Assembly: GCF_029222925.1 (NCBI RefSeq)
Contig: NZ_JARHUI010000007.1
Coordinates: 81,812 to 145,811, forward strand
From: Algoriphagus sp. CAU 1675
GTDB taxonomy: Bacteria > Bacteroidota > Bacteroidia > Cytophagales > Cyclobacteriaceae
Length of the DNA stretch: 64,000 bases
Direction: 5' to 3'
The notes under the pieces were generated by a model. That model was not told the DNA's origin, ran no database searches, and saw only the letters and a list, made by a program, of their open reading frames with translations. This document shows, piece after piece, positions 9,611 to 17,558 of the stretch (position 1 is its first letter; each line of letters opens with the position of its first letter). A program made the position numbers and the translations under genes.

Positions 9611-9917
9611 AAGCTTGAATTTTTCTCAAAGGTAACCATTCCCAGCGTTGCATTTAAAATTGAAAGTCTCAATAATGAAAAATGATACTAGATGTCATAA
9701 AAAAAGAACCGCTCCAAAAGGAGCGGCTCAACCCAGCACTATGAAGAAAAGCTATAAAAAGCCTTCAGGTATTATGAACTGGAAGAAATCCCAATTGTTT
9801 AATAAAGAGATTCTTTTTTTTCTAAAAAATTGAAATTTATCACCAGCAATAAGATTTCATCCTAATTCTAATTAAGAAGAAAGAAACTGGTTTTGAAAAA
9901 TTGACGTTCTTTGTGAT
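9611..9917. other. Intergenic region between DUF3109 gene and rnpB
   Basis: No convincing protein gene. It holds a minus-strand terminator-like hairpin near 9706-9729 (separate entry). A Lys-rich + strand frame from 9675 to 9833 has no recognisable features. Poly-T and poly-A tracts lie around 9806-9830. Confidence 0.5.
9698..9729 (-). terminator. Minus-strand terminator-like hairpin upstream of the DUF3109 gene
   Basis: Read on the minus strand, GAGCCGCTCC, loop TTTT, GGAGCGGTTC (one mismatch in a 10-bp stem) is followed by seven or eight T residues. It lies about 90 bases upstream of the DUF3109 start, so it would stop leftward transcripts before that gene. No minus-strand gene that it could serve is visible between it and rnpB. 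Confidence 0.6.
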
Positions 9918-10324
9918 GTGCAAGTCGTCCTGTCGCCGCGATCCCGATACTATCGGGAAGAGGAGGAAAGTCCGGGCAACATAGAGCGCCATACTTCCTA
10001 ACGGGAAGGGTGTCAACTGGAGACGGTTGGCATACAGATAGTGCCACAGAAAATATACCGCCCTGATCCAGTTTGGCATTGGGGTAAGGGTGAAAAGGTG
10101 GGGTAAAAGCCCACCGGGTGTCGGGTGACCGGCATTGCATGGCAAACCTTATGGGTTGAAAGATCAAATAGGCCCCGGGCAAAGAATTGCTCGTTCGATT
10201 TCTTCCGATTGCTATCGGTTGAATTCCGGGGTGGGTAGATCGATCGATCCTGACTGCGAAGTCAGGGCTAGATAAATGACAGGAATCCCGCAAGGGAAAC
10301 AGAACCCGGCTTATAGACTTGCAC
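9918..10324 (+). ncRNA. rnpB: RNase P RNA (class A), catalytic RNA subunit
   Basis: The universally conserved cores are present in order. CR-I GAGGAAAGTCCGGGC lies near 9961-9975 and CR-V ACAGAACCCGGCTTATAG near 10300-10316. The ends pair as helix P1: GTGCAAGTC at 9918-9926 with GACTTGCAC at 10316-10324. The ~407-base length fits bacterial type A. The RNA processes the 5' ends of tRNA precursors. Short frames crossing it are artefacts. The 3' end is followed by six T residues, and the next gene starts only 22 bases later. Confidence 0.95.
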
Positions 10325-10346
10325 TTTTTTATTTTAAATTAGCCCT

Positions 10347-11504
10347 ATGTCTAAAATACTGATCATCGATGACGAGAAAGTCATCAGAGCTACCCTGAGA
10401 GAAATTCTTGAATACGAAAAATTTGAGGTTTCGGAAGCAAAAGATGGAGAAGAAGGATTGGCAAAACTGAAAGAGGAAGATTTTGATCTGGTTCTCTGCG
10501 ATGTGAAAATGCCTAAAATTGACGGAATTGAGGTTTTGGATCAAGCAAAGGCCCTCAACAAATCCCCCCAGTTCATAATGATTTCGGCACATGGAAGCAT
10601 TGAAACAGCCGTAGAAGCCACCAAAAAAGGAGCCTTTGACTTTATACCCAAGCCTCCTGACCTCAATAGACTTCTGCTTACTGTTCGGAATGCTCTGGAC
10701 AAAAAGAATCTGGTCACTGAAACCAAGGTTCTGAAGAAAAAACTTTCCAAAAAATTTGACATGGTGGGAGAATCTGCTCCCATTCAACAGGTAAAGGAAA
10801 CTATAGAAAAGGTTGCTCCTACCGATGCCAGGGTTTTAATTACAGGTCCAAACGGAACCGGCAAGGAACTGGTAGCCCACTGGATCCATGAGAAAAGTAA
10901 CCGTGCTGCCTCTCCCTTTGTGGCGGTAAACTGCGCGGCCATTCCCTCTGAATTGATTGAATCCGAGTTATTTGGTCATGAAAAAGGAGCCTTTACATCA
11001 GCCCATAAACAAAGAGCAGGGAAATTTGAACAGGCCCAAGGGGGAACCCTTTTCCTGGATGAAATCGGAGACATGTCACTTTCCGCACAGTCCAAAGTCC
11101 TGCGGGCTTTACAGGAAAACCTCATCAACCGTGTAGGAAGTGACAAAGACATAAAAGTCGACGTACGCGTATTGGCAGCAACCAACAAAGACCTGAAAAA
11201 GGAAATTGAGGAAGGAAGATTCCGGGAAGACCTCTACCACAGGCTAAGTGTCATCCTGATTCAGGTTCCTGCTCTCAAGGATAGAAAAGAGGATATTCCG
11301 CTCTTGGTTGAGAAGTTTTTAAGTGATATATCCCAGGATAATGGAGACGCAAAAAAATCCATCAGCAAGGATGCACTTAAAAAACTACAGGAATTTCCCT
11401 GGACAGGAAATATCCGAGAACTAAGAAACGTGGTGGAAAGGCTGGTGATTCTCGGAGAATCCACAATCAGCCTAGAGGATGTAAAAAAATATGCTGACTA
11501 CTAA
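10347..11504 (+). CDS. Sigma-54-type response regulator (REC + AAA+) without a DNA-binding domain
   Basis: 385 residues. The receiver domain (1-118) has acidic DDE at 8-10 and the phospho-acceptor Asp52 in LCDVKMP. The AAA+ domain (~143-370) has Walker A GPNGTGKE at 167-174, the sigma-54 loop written GAFTSA (214-219) instead of GAFTGA, Walker B GGTLFLDEIGDMS and the sensor/arginine-finger region LYHRLSVILIQVPAL. The protein ends ISLEDVKKYADY soon after the AAA+ lid, so the C-terminal Fis-type HTH of NtrC regulators is absent. Related Bacteroidota proteins share the GPNGTGKE and GAFTSA variants. A histidine kinase partner is not next to it. It may act on sigma-54 holoenzyme without specific DNA binding; this is inference. 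Confidence 0.88.
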   Translation: MSKILIIDDEKVIRATLREILEYEKFEVSEAKDGEEGLAKLKEEDFDLVLCDVKMPKIDGIEVLDQAKALNKSPQFIMISAHGSIETAVEATKKGAFDFIPKPPDLNRLLLTVRNALDKKNLVTETKVLKKKLSKKFDMVGESAPIQQVKETIEKVAPTDARVLITGPNGTGKELVAHWIHEKSNRAASPFVAVNCAAIPSELIESELFGHEKGAFTSAHKQRAGKFEQAQGGTLFLDEIGDMSLSAQSKVLRALQENLINRVGSDKDIKVDVRVLAATNKDLKKEIEEGRFREDLYHRLSVILIQVPALKDRKEDIPLLVEKFLSDISQDNGDAKKSISKDALKKLQEFPWTGNIRELRNVVERLVILGESTISLEDVKKYADY

Positions 11505-11521
11505 AAGTCAGCATTTTTTTT
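11492..11521 (+). terminator. Terminator overlapping the 3' end of the response-regulator gene
   Basis: Arms TGCTGACT and AGTCAGCA with a 6-base loop containing the stop codon, followed by eight T residues. Confidence 0.8.
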
Positions 11522-11639
11522 AACCGTTTGCTTTATGCGATACGGTAGCCTTGGCGTAGGCCGGGCATGGCTTGCTAGATGCACATGCACCAAGTGCTAA
11601 AATTCCAATGAGTAATGCGATTGAGGCTAATTTTTTCAT
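11520..11639 (-). CDS. Tiny 39-residue lipoprotein
   Basis: A short frame encodes MKKLASIALLIGILALGAC followed by ASSKPCPAYAKATVSHKANG and a stop. The first 18 residues form a complete lipoprotein signal (KK, hydrophobic core, lipobox LGAC with Cys19). The mature peptide would be only 21 residues and contains one more Cys. The start at 11639 leaves about 130 bp to the end of the larger LuxE-like gene on the same strand. Small Ser/Cys-rich lipoproteins of this kind occur in Cytophagales, but the function is unknown. Support comes from signal quality only. The gene's 3' end touches the T-run of the opposite-strand terminator. Confidence 0.65.
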   Translation of the reverse strand: MKKLASIALLIGILALGACASSKPCPAYAKATVSHKANG

Positions 11640-11690
11640 GCGTGAATGGTTAATCTTTCCAAATATGTCCAATTAATCCTAAGGAAGCAA

Positions 11691-12686
11691 TTACTGCACC
11701 AACAAGTTGCAACCACGGATTTCTGAATTATCAAATCTTCCTAAGACTTCCAATTGCCCTTGATCATCAAATTTCCCCAAATCCTGAGTTTCTATAAATG
11801 CACAGGAATGGAAATTTGCAAGATCTATGACATTAATTCCACCTTGGGAACGAGTGGACCAAGACAATGGATCATTTGAATCCCTCAGCATCACCCGCAT
11901 GGAGGGAGGAATGGTAAATTTCCCTTCACCTTTCGAATAGGCCTGGGACATCAGTTCAGTCATCCCATATTCAGAATGAATGTGAGCCACTCCAAAATAT
12001 GCTGTTAAGATATCATGAACTTCCTCCCGGATCATTTCCTTTCGCCTTCCTTTCATCCCCCCTGTCTCCATCACAATCAAATTTTCCATCCTCTGAAATT
12101 CCCTTCCTGACTCCGCCAAATCCAGCAAGGCAAAAGTGACTCCCAACAGCAGGACTTTTTTTCCGTCATTCTTCAATAGTAGAAGTTTCTCCAACAATTC
12201 ATCCTGATTGTACAAATAAAAACCCGAATGCTCTGAAGCAGATTTTCGAATAAAATAATCAGCCATACTGACTAAACTACTCCCCTTTCTTTCCAAATAG
12301 GCAGGCAACAGTGCCAAAACATGAAAATTTTCCAGACTTCCATAATTCATTTCAAAAATTGCTTTGGAATGCTCCAGATACCAAGGTTCAGACCAGATGT
12401 AATGTCGGCTCGTGATCATCCCTGTAGTTCCGGAACTGGAGTAAAAAGTCTGATACTCTTCGGGATTCCCACAGACTACTGGAAAATCTTTAAAAAAACG
12501 GATGGGCAAAAAAGGAATTTTTTTGAGTTCGGTTACTTGGCTGGGATCAATTTTTCTGACCTCCAAATATTTCCTGTAAATCTGATTTTGAACACTCTGA
12601 TAGTGAAATAGCTCCAATGCCCTGGATTCAAAGTCCTCCATTTTTAAATTCAACAGCCCTTCCGAAAAACTTTTAAAATCCTGCAT
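11691..12686 (-). CDS. LuxE-like acyl-protein synthetase (ANL superfamily)
   Basis: 331 residues, cytoplasmic. The adenylation signature is FYSSSGTTG at residues ~88-96. The block EYGMTELMSQAYS is the A5-type core, and the C-terminal DLGKFDDQGQLEVLGRFDNSEIRGCNL carries the RGC motif with the Cys that carries the acyl group in LuxE. LuxE activates fatty acids with ATP and passes them to a reductase in the luminous bacteria. Here no luxC, luxD or luciferase gene lies nearby, so another acyl-transfer role (for example in sugar or lipid modification) is more likely. The short C-terminal domain of full acyl-CoA ligases is missing, as in LuxE. Confidence 0.8.
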   Translation of the reverse strand: MQDFKSFSEGLLNLKMEDFESRALELFHYQSVQNQIYRKYLEVRKIDPSQVTELKKIPFLPIRFFKDFPVVCGNPEEYQTFYSSSGTTGMITSRHYIWSEPWYLEHSKAIFEMNYGSLENFHVLALLPAYLERKGSSLVSMADYFIRKSASEHSGFYLYNQDELLEKLLLLKNDGKKVLLLGVTFALLDLAESGREFQRMENLIVMETGGMKGRRKEMIREEVHDILTAYFGVAHIHSEYGMTELMSQAYSKGEGKFTIPPSMRVMLRDSNDPLSWSTRSQGGINVIDLANFHSCAFIETQDLGKFDDQGQLEVLGRFDNSEIRGCNLLVQ

Positions 12687-12755
12687 CGTTTTATATTTTG
12701 CATCAATCCAACCAAAGTATCAGATTAACTTCGGCTGTAAATTTACTTTCGCCCT

Positions 12756-13433
12756 ATGCGTTTCAAAAACTATTCAGGAATATTCTTTTTACTGACCTTG
12801 GTTTCAGCCTGTGTAAATCCTCCTGAGAATTTCCCATCCGTGCCTTCCATCACCTTTGAATCCTTGGAATACATCCCAACTTCAGGCCCTGATTCCTTGA
12901 TCATTGGGCTGGATTTTCAGGATGCCGAAGGAGATCTAGGCTTGGCGGCAACTGACATTTTTCCACCATTTAATGCTGTGGAATATCAAAGAGATGCGGC
13001 AGGCAACCTCATAACCTATGGAAACAAACCGATAGAAGCACCAAGCTACAACCCCATTGATTGGGTTATTGACCCAATTGTAAATAATCAGGTGGTAAAA
13101 GACACCATTTGGGTCAAACAAAACCCCAACCAGTACAATATTTTCGTTCGCTTTTACATCAAAAGAAATGGACAGTTTACTGAGTTTAGATGGCAAGACC
13201 CTCCATTTTATACCACCTTCAACGGAAGATTTCCCAGAATCTTAAACACAGAAGAAGGCCAGGCAGTGGAAGGAAATATCCGATATGCTATGCTTTCATC
13301 AGGTTGGGAATCCATCTTCAGAACTGACACGATTCGGGTAGATGTGGAGATCCAAGACAGGCAGCTTAACAGGAGCAATGAAGTCAGCAGCCCTGAAGTC
13401 ACGCTAAGACAGATCACCCGGAATATTCCATAA
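12756..13433 (+). CDS. Hypothetical lipoprotein
   Basis: 225 residues. The lipobox is VSAC (Cys19) after a hydrophobic signal, followed by VNPPENFPSVPSITFESLEY. The rest is beta-rich with GLDFQDAEGDLGL and two long Pro/Asn-rich loops. This is a typical Bacteroidota outer-membrane-linked lipoprotein with no enzyme motif. It is transcribed divergently from the LuxE-like gene and ends in a strong terminator. Confidence 0.75.
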   Translation: MRFKNYSGIFFLLTLVSACVNPPENFPSVPSITFESLEYIPTSGPDSLIIGLDFQDAEGDLGLAATDIFPPFNAVEYQRDAAGNLITYGNKPIEAPSYNPIDWVIDPIVNNQVVKDTIWVKQNPNQYNIFVRFYIKRNGQFTEFRWQDPPFYTTFNGRFPRILNTEEGQAVEGNIRYAMLSSGWESIFRTDTIRVDVEIQDRQLNRSNEVSSPEVTLRQITRNIP

Positions 13434-13469
13434 AAAAATGCCTCTGAAAAAATTCAGAGGCATTTTTTT
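13433..13469. terminator. Bidirectional terminator between convergent genes
   Basis: A 16-base arm starting AAAAAATGCCTCTGAA, loop AAAA, and its exact complement ending in a T-run. A-run and T-run at the two ends allow it to work for both the lipoprotein gene and the E1 gene. Confidence 0.85.
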
Positions 13470-13481
13470 ATCCCTTTCTAA

Positions 13482-15896
13482 TCAAAGTTGGGGAAATTTT
13501 TTTGGATTGACCTCATGCATAATCCCGTAAACCTTTTCCACTACATCGTCTACACTTGGCTTTGAAAAATAATCCCCATCAGAAGAATAGGCAGGTCTAT
13601 GGGCTTTTGCCGGGAGAGTTGTTGGTTCTGAATCCAAATATTCGAAAAGCTTCTGCCCTTCTATGGCCTGTTGCAACATATATGCTGAAGCTCCTCCCGG
13701 AACATCCTCATCTGCAAATAATACCCGATTTGTTTTCTTCACAGATTCTCCAATAACACCGTGAACATCAAAAGGCAATAGAGTCTGTACGTCCACCACT
13801 TCAACATCAATCCCAATTTCTGCAAGCTCTGCAGCTGCCTCCATCACGATTCTACACATTGAGCCATAGGTTACTATGGTAATATCTTTTCCTTCTCTCA
13901 AAATTTCAGGCTTACCGATTGGAACGGTATATTCACCCAAATTGGAAGGCAATCTTTCCTTGAGCCTGTATCCATTGAGGCATTCTATCATGATAGCCGG
14001 CTCATCGGCAGCTAAGAGCGTATTGTACATCCCGGCTGCTTGGGTCATATCCCGAGGCACACAAACCACCATTCCTCTCAAGGTTGACAGGATCATTCCC
14101 ATGGGAGAACCTGAATGCCATACCCCTTCCAAACGGTGTCCACGTGTTCGAACAATCAGGGGAGCTTTTTGTCCCCCTTTGGTTCTGTACTGGAGAGATG
14201 CCAAATCATCTGAAAGCATCTGCAATCCATACAGCAAGTAATCCAAATACTGAATCTCTGCCACCGGCCTAAGACCTCTCAAGGCGGCACCTATACCCTG
14301 CCCAATAATCGTACTCTCACGAATTCCTGTATCAGCTACTCTTTGCTCTCCATATTTAGCCTGAAGCCCAGCAAAAGCCTGGTTCACATCTCCTATCTTC
14401 CCAACATCCTCACCGAATGCAAAAAACCGGGGATCACTTTCAAGCTTCTTGTCAAAAAAGGATTGCAATACTTCTCTCCCATCCACCAAAGGTGAATTTT
14501 CGGAAAAATCCGCCGCAACTTCCTCAATATTCAGGACATTCCACTCAGACTCAGAATACAAGTGGCTATTGTACCTGCCATAATTGATTTCCGACTGATC
14601 CAAAAGCCAAGTCCTCAATGCACTTTTTGCAGCACTTTGATCAAACCTCAAAGTCAACAGGGCTTTACGTGCTGTGGATATTACATCCTTTCGAATTGGA
14701 TTGATGGTTTTGGCCAGTTCATCTGCCATTTGCAAAAGCACCACTTTACGGGAACTATCCTGTGCAGCTTCACGAATCAACTGTACAGCCTCTGCAAGTT
14801 CCTTTTTGATATCTCCACTAAAGCCTGCCCAAGCGGATTCTTTTTCCCGCTTTACCTGAGCCTTTGCTTCGGCTTCGATTTTATCAAGAGCATCAGCCGT
14901 TGCTATCTCATTACTTAATATATACTCCCGGAATTTCGCGTTGCAATCCCACTCTTTTTCCCATTTCAGCCGTTCTGCCGACTTATAACGCTCATGGGAT
15001 CCGGATGTAGAATGCCCCTGTGGCTGGGTCATTTCCTCCACATGGATCAGAACAGGCACATGCTCTTTTCTAGCAATTTCACCGGCAGTTGAGAAGGCCT
15101 TCAACAAGCCTTCATAATCCCATCCTTTTACTTTGATGATTTCAAAACCTTTTTGGGTTTCAGTTCTGGCAAAACCAGACAAAACCTCAGAAATACTGCC
15201 TTTGGTGGTATGATATTCATTGGGAACCGAAATACCGTATCCATCATCCCAAATTGAAATAACCATCGGCACCTGCATCACTCCGGCAGCATTGATGGAT
15301 TCAAAAAATATACCCTCCGAGGTGGATGCATTCCCAATTGTACCCCAAGCTACTTCATTACCATTGATCGAAAAGTTTTTGAAATCCTTCAAACCTTTGT
15401 TTTCCCTGAACACTTTGGAAGCATAGGCCAAGCCCAATAGCTTTGGCATTTGTGCTGCTGTAGGAGAAATATCGGCTGCAGAATTGTACATTTTTGTCAA
15501 TTCCTTCCAACTTCCATCTTCGTTTAGGGAGCGGGTAGCAAAGTGTCCATTCATCAAACGGCCAGCACTTGCAGGCTCAGCTTCCACATTGGTATAGGCA
15601 TAGAGCTGGGCAAAATATTGCTCCACCGTCAACTCTCCTAAAGCCATCATAAATGTCTGGTCCCGGTAATATCCTGAACGGAAATCACCGATTTGAAAAG
15701 CACGGGCCATGGCAATCTGAGCCAGCTCCTTTCCATCTCCAAAAATTCCGAATTTGGCTTTTCCCATAAAAACCTCTTTCCTCCCCATCAGAGAGGCATG
15801 TCTACTGAGCATGGCAATTCTAAAATCCTCTAAAATCGCCTCTTTATCCAGCTTCAACGCCGTTTGTTTTTTAGGATAGCTTTTTACTTCTGACAT
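13482..15896 (-). CDS. Fused E1 (alpha + beta) thiamine-dependent 2-oxoacid dehydrogenase
   Basis: 804 residues from the ATG at 15896 (MSEVKSYPKK). An in-frame ATG five codons earlier is less likely. The N-terminal half is the E1-alpha fold with TPP contacts in GNASTSEGIFFESINAAG and WDDGYGISVP. The canonical GDG is GNA here, as in other fused Bacteroidota enzymes. The C-terminal half is E1-beta (FAFGEDVGKIGDVNQAFAG, RVADTGIRESTIIGQGIGAA, AEIQYLDYLLYG, IVTYGSMCRIVMEAA, LLPFDVHGVIGESVKKTNR). The enzyme would decarboxylate a branched-chain 2-oxoacid or pyruvate and pass the acyl group to an E2 lipoyl subunit. Branched-chain specificity is inferred from fold similarity only. E2 and E3 are not in the window. 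Confidence 0.85.
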   Translation of the reverse strand: MSEVKSYPKKQTALKLDKEAILEDFRIAMLSRHASLMGRKEVFMGKAKFGIFGDGKELAQIAMARAFQIGDFRSGYYRDQTFMMALGELTVEQYFAQLYAYTNVEAEPASAGRLMNGHFATRSLNEDGSWKELTKMYNSAADISPTAAQMPKLLGLAYASKVFRENKGLKDFKNFSINGNEVAWGTIGNASTSEGIFFESINAAGVMQVPMVISIWDDGYGISVPNEYHTTKGSISEVLSGFARTETQKGFEIIKVKGWDYEGLLKAFSTAGEIARKEHVPVLIHVEEMTQPQGHSTSGSHERYKSAERLKWEKEWDCNAKFREYILSNEIATADALDKIEAEAKAQVKREKESAWAGFSGDIKKELAEAVQLIREAAQDSSRKVVLLQMADELAKTINPIRKDVISTARKALLTLRFDQSAAKSALRTWLLDQSEINYGRYNSHLYSESEWNVLNIEEVAADFSENSPLVDGREVLQSFFDKKLESDPRFFAFGEDVGKIGDVNQAFAGLQAKYGEQRVADTGIRESTIIGQGIGAALRGLRPVAEIQYLDYLLYGLQMLSDDLASLQYRTKGGQKAPLIVRTRGHRLEGVWHSGSPMGMILSTLRGMVVCVPRDMTQAAGMYNTLLAADEPAIMIECLNGYRLKERLPSNLGEYTVPIGKPEILREGKDITIVTYGSMCRIVMEAAAELAEIGIDVEVVDVQTLLPFDVHGVIGESVKKTNRVLFADEDVPGGASAYMLQQAIEGQKLFEYLDSEPTTLPAKAHRPAYSSDGDYFSKPSVDDVVEKVYGIMHEVNPKKFPQL

Positions 15897-16033
15897 AGAA
15901 TAGTAATTCAAAAGTTACTTTGGGTATTGATCTGTTCTTTTAACTACCTTCAAAAATAGCCAAATACTTCTTTTTTCCAAATTTGAATTCCAATATAAGT
16001 CAAACAAAAATTTGGACGAAACTCGATTTTATG

Positions 16034-16052
16034 ATAATATTTAGAATATTAT
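16034..16052. promoter_or_regulatory. Inverted repeat, possible operator
   Basis: ATAATATT, spacer TAG, AATATTAT: 8-base arms, perfect. It lies ~140 bp upstream of the E1 start and ~280 bp upstream of the Ald start. No regulator is identified; an Lrp-type protein would be a guess. Confidence 0.35.
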
Positions 16053-16265
16053 TTTGATATTACTCAATTTTCAAATTAAAAAACTGAAGGTTTAAAATTT
16101 TTCAATAGAGTGAATATCAAAACTTTAGCTAAAAATATTTTTCAAAATTTTAAATGCTTAAAATTTAAATCTTGAAATATTCTTAAAATTCTAGACTTTA
16201 AACAGTACAAAGTTCTGAATAATGGATTTTTTCGAAATGATACCAAATACTATTCTATAAGTAGC

Positions 16266-16295
16266 TTTTCCATTTACCTTTGCTTAGTATCTTTG
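16266..16295 (+). promoter_or_regulatory. Bacteroidota-type promoter of the alanine dehydrogenase gene
   Basis: TATCTTTG at 16288-16295 fits the -7 consensus TAnnTTTG. A TTTT at 16266-16269 stands at the right distance (18 bases) for a weak -33 box. The start codon lies 33 bases downstream. Confidence 0.5.
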
Positions 16296-16328
16296 CTTAC
16301 AGAATTTATAAATCCAAACATACAAGTC

Positions 16329-17447
16329 ATGATTATTGGTGTTCCAAAGGAAATCAAAAACAACGAAAACAGGGTTGCCCTGACACCTGCCGGTGCCAAG
16401 GAATTGGTCAAAAGAGGCCATACTGTTTATATCCAACATACAGCTGGAGAAGGAAGCGGATTCCAGGATTCCGAGTACGAAGCTGCTGGTGCAAAAATCC
16501 TTCCTACCATCGAGGCTACCTATGAGATCGCCGAGATGATCATGAAGGTAAAAGAGCCAATCGAGGCTGAATATTCCCTGATCAAGGAAAATCAGCTTCT
16601 GTTCACCTATTTCCACTTTGCTTCTTACGAACCATTGACCAAAGCAATGGTAGCTAGCAAATCAGTTTGTTTGGCGTATGAAACTGTAGAAAAACCAGAC
16701 AGAAGCCTTCCACTTTTAGTTCCTATGTCTGAAGTAGCCGGTAGAATGGCAATTCAAAAAGGAGCTAATTATCTGGAAAAACCTTTGAAAGGACGCGGTA
16801 TCCTTTTAGGTGGTGTACCAGGGGTTCTTCCTGCCAAAGTTTTGATTTTGGGTGGCGGAATCGTGGGAACCCAAGCGGCTTGGATGGCTGCTGGACTAGG
16901 AGCCGATGTAACGATCATGGACGTATCTCTCCCTAGAATGAGACACCTGGCTGACATTATGCCAGCCAACGTGAAGACCATGATGTCCAATGAATACAAT
17001 ATCAGAAAAATGATCACCGAAGCGGACCTGATTGTAGGTGCCGTATTGATCCCGGGAGCGAAAGCACCGCACCTGATCACCAGAGATATGTTGAAGGACA
17101 TGAAGCCGGGCACTGTTTTGGTTGACGTGGCTGTGGATCAAGGTGGATGTATCGAAACCTGTAAGCCGACTACCCATGAAAACCCAACTTTCATCATTGA
17201 TGATGTGGTTCATTATTGCGTAGCCAACATGCCAGGAGCGGTTCCTTATACCTCCACACTTGCCTTGACCAACGCTACCCTTCCATATGCTATCCAATTG
17301 GCGGATAAAGGCTGGAAGAAAGCTGCTCAGGATAACGCTGATTTGGTTCCTGGACTGAATGTGATCAATGGAGAGATTGTTTATCAGGCTGTAGCAGAAG
17401 CATTTGATATGCCTTATACTCCGGTAAGCAAGTACCTAGCTGACTAA
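16329..17447 (+). CDS. ald: Alanine dehydrogenase
   Basis: 372 residues from ATG 16329 (MIIGVPKEIKNNENRVALTP), the standard start for this family. An upstream in-frame TTG at 16293 lies inside the promoter box. The substrate-binding residues are in ENRVALTPAGAKELVKRGH (Arg) and MKVKEPI (Lys). The catalytic His region is YFHFAS and the NAD Rossmann loop is GGGIVGTQAAWMAAGLGADV. The Asp in DVAVDQGG is also conserved. It interconverts L-alanine and pyruvate plus ammonia with NAD. It is a single-gene unit with a promoter box upstream and a strong terminator downstream. Confidence 0.95.
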   Translation: MIIGVPKEIKNNENRVALTPAGAKELVKRGHTVYIQHTAGEGSGFQDSEYEAAGAKILPTIEATYEIAEMIMKVKEPIEAEYSLIKENQLLFTYFHFASYEPLTKAMVASKSVCLAYETVEKPDRSLPLLVPMSEVAGRMAIQKGANYLEKPLKGRGILLGGVPGVLPAKVLILGGGIVGTQAAWMAAGLGADVTIMDVSLPRMRHLADIMPANVKTMMSNEYNIRKMITEADLIVGAVLIPGAKAPHLITRDMLKDMKPGTVLVDVAVDQGGCIETCKPTTHENPTFIIDDVVHYCVANMPGAVPYTSTLALTNATLPYAIQLADKGWKKAAQDNADLVPGLNVINGEIVYQAVAEAFDMPYTPVSKYLAD

Positions 17448-17466
17448 TCTATAGAAATTAAAGACC

Positions 17467-17501
17467 AATCCTCCGATGAGCATCCATCGGAGGATTTTTT
17501 G
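17467..17501 (+). terminator. Terminator of the alanine dehydrogenase gene
   Basis: Twelve-base arms AATCCTCCGATG and CATCGGAGGATT, 6-base loop, then T-rich tract. Confidence 0.9.
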
Positions 17502-17509
17502 TTTCATAC

Positions 17510-17539
17510 AAAAGGGAAAGACTACTGTCTTTCCCTTTT
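17510..17539 (-). terminator. Terminator-like hairpin of the alcohol dehydrogenase gene
   Basis: Thirteen-base arms AAAAGGGAAAGAC and GTCTTTCCCTTTT with a 4-base loop, just past the stop of the minus-strand gene. The T-tract is short on the minus strand. Confidence 0.7.
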
Positions 17540-17558
17540 GTTGTTTCTATTTGTTAAA

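Larger units (their letters stand above)
15897..16328. other. A+T-rich divergent control region of the E1 and alanine dehydrogenase genes
   Basis: About 430 bases without a gene, very rich in A and T from ~16020 to 16260. It contains a perfect inverted repeat at 16034-16052 and a TATCTTTG promoter-like box at 16288-16295 (separate entries). Confidence 0.6.

Noticed and set aside
9648..9833. Lys-rich 61-residue + strand frame upstream of rnpB
   Set aside because: It crosses the minus-strand terminator hairpin and homopolymer tracts and shows no domain or signal.
9840..10293. Two minus-strand frames of 101 and 141 residues over the rnpB locus
   Set aside because: They overlap the conserved RNase P RNA cores, which fully explain the sequence.
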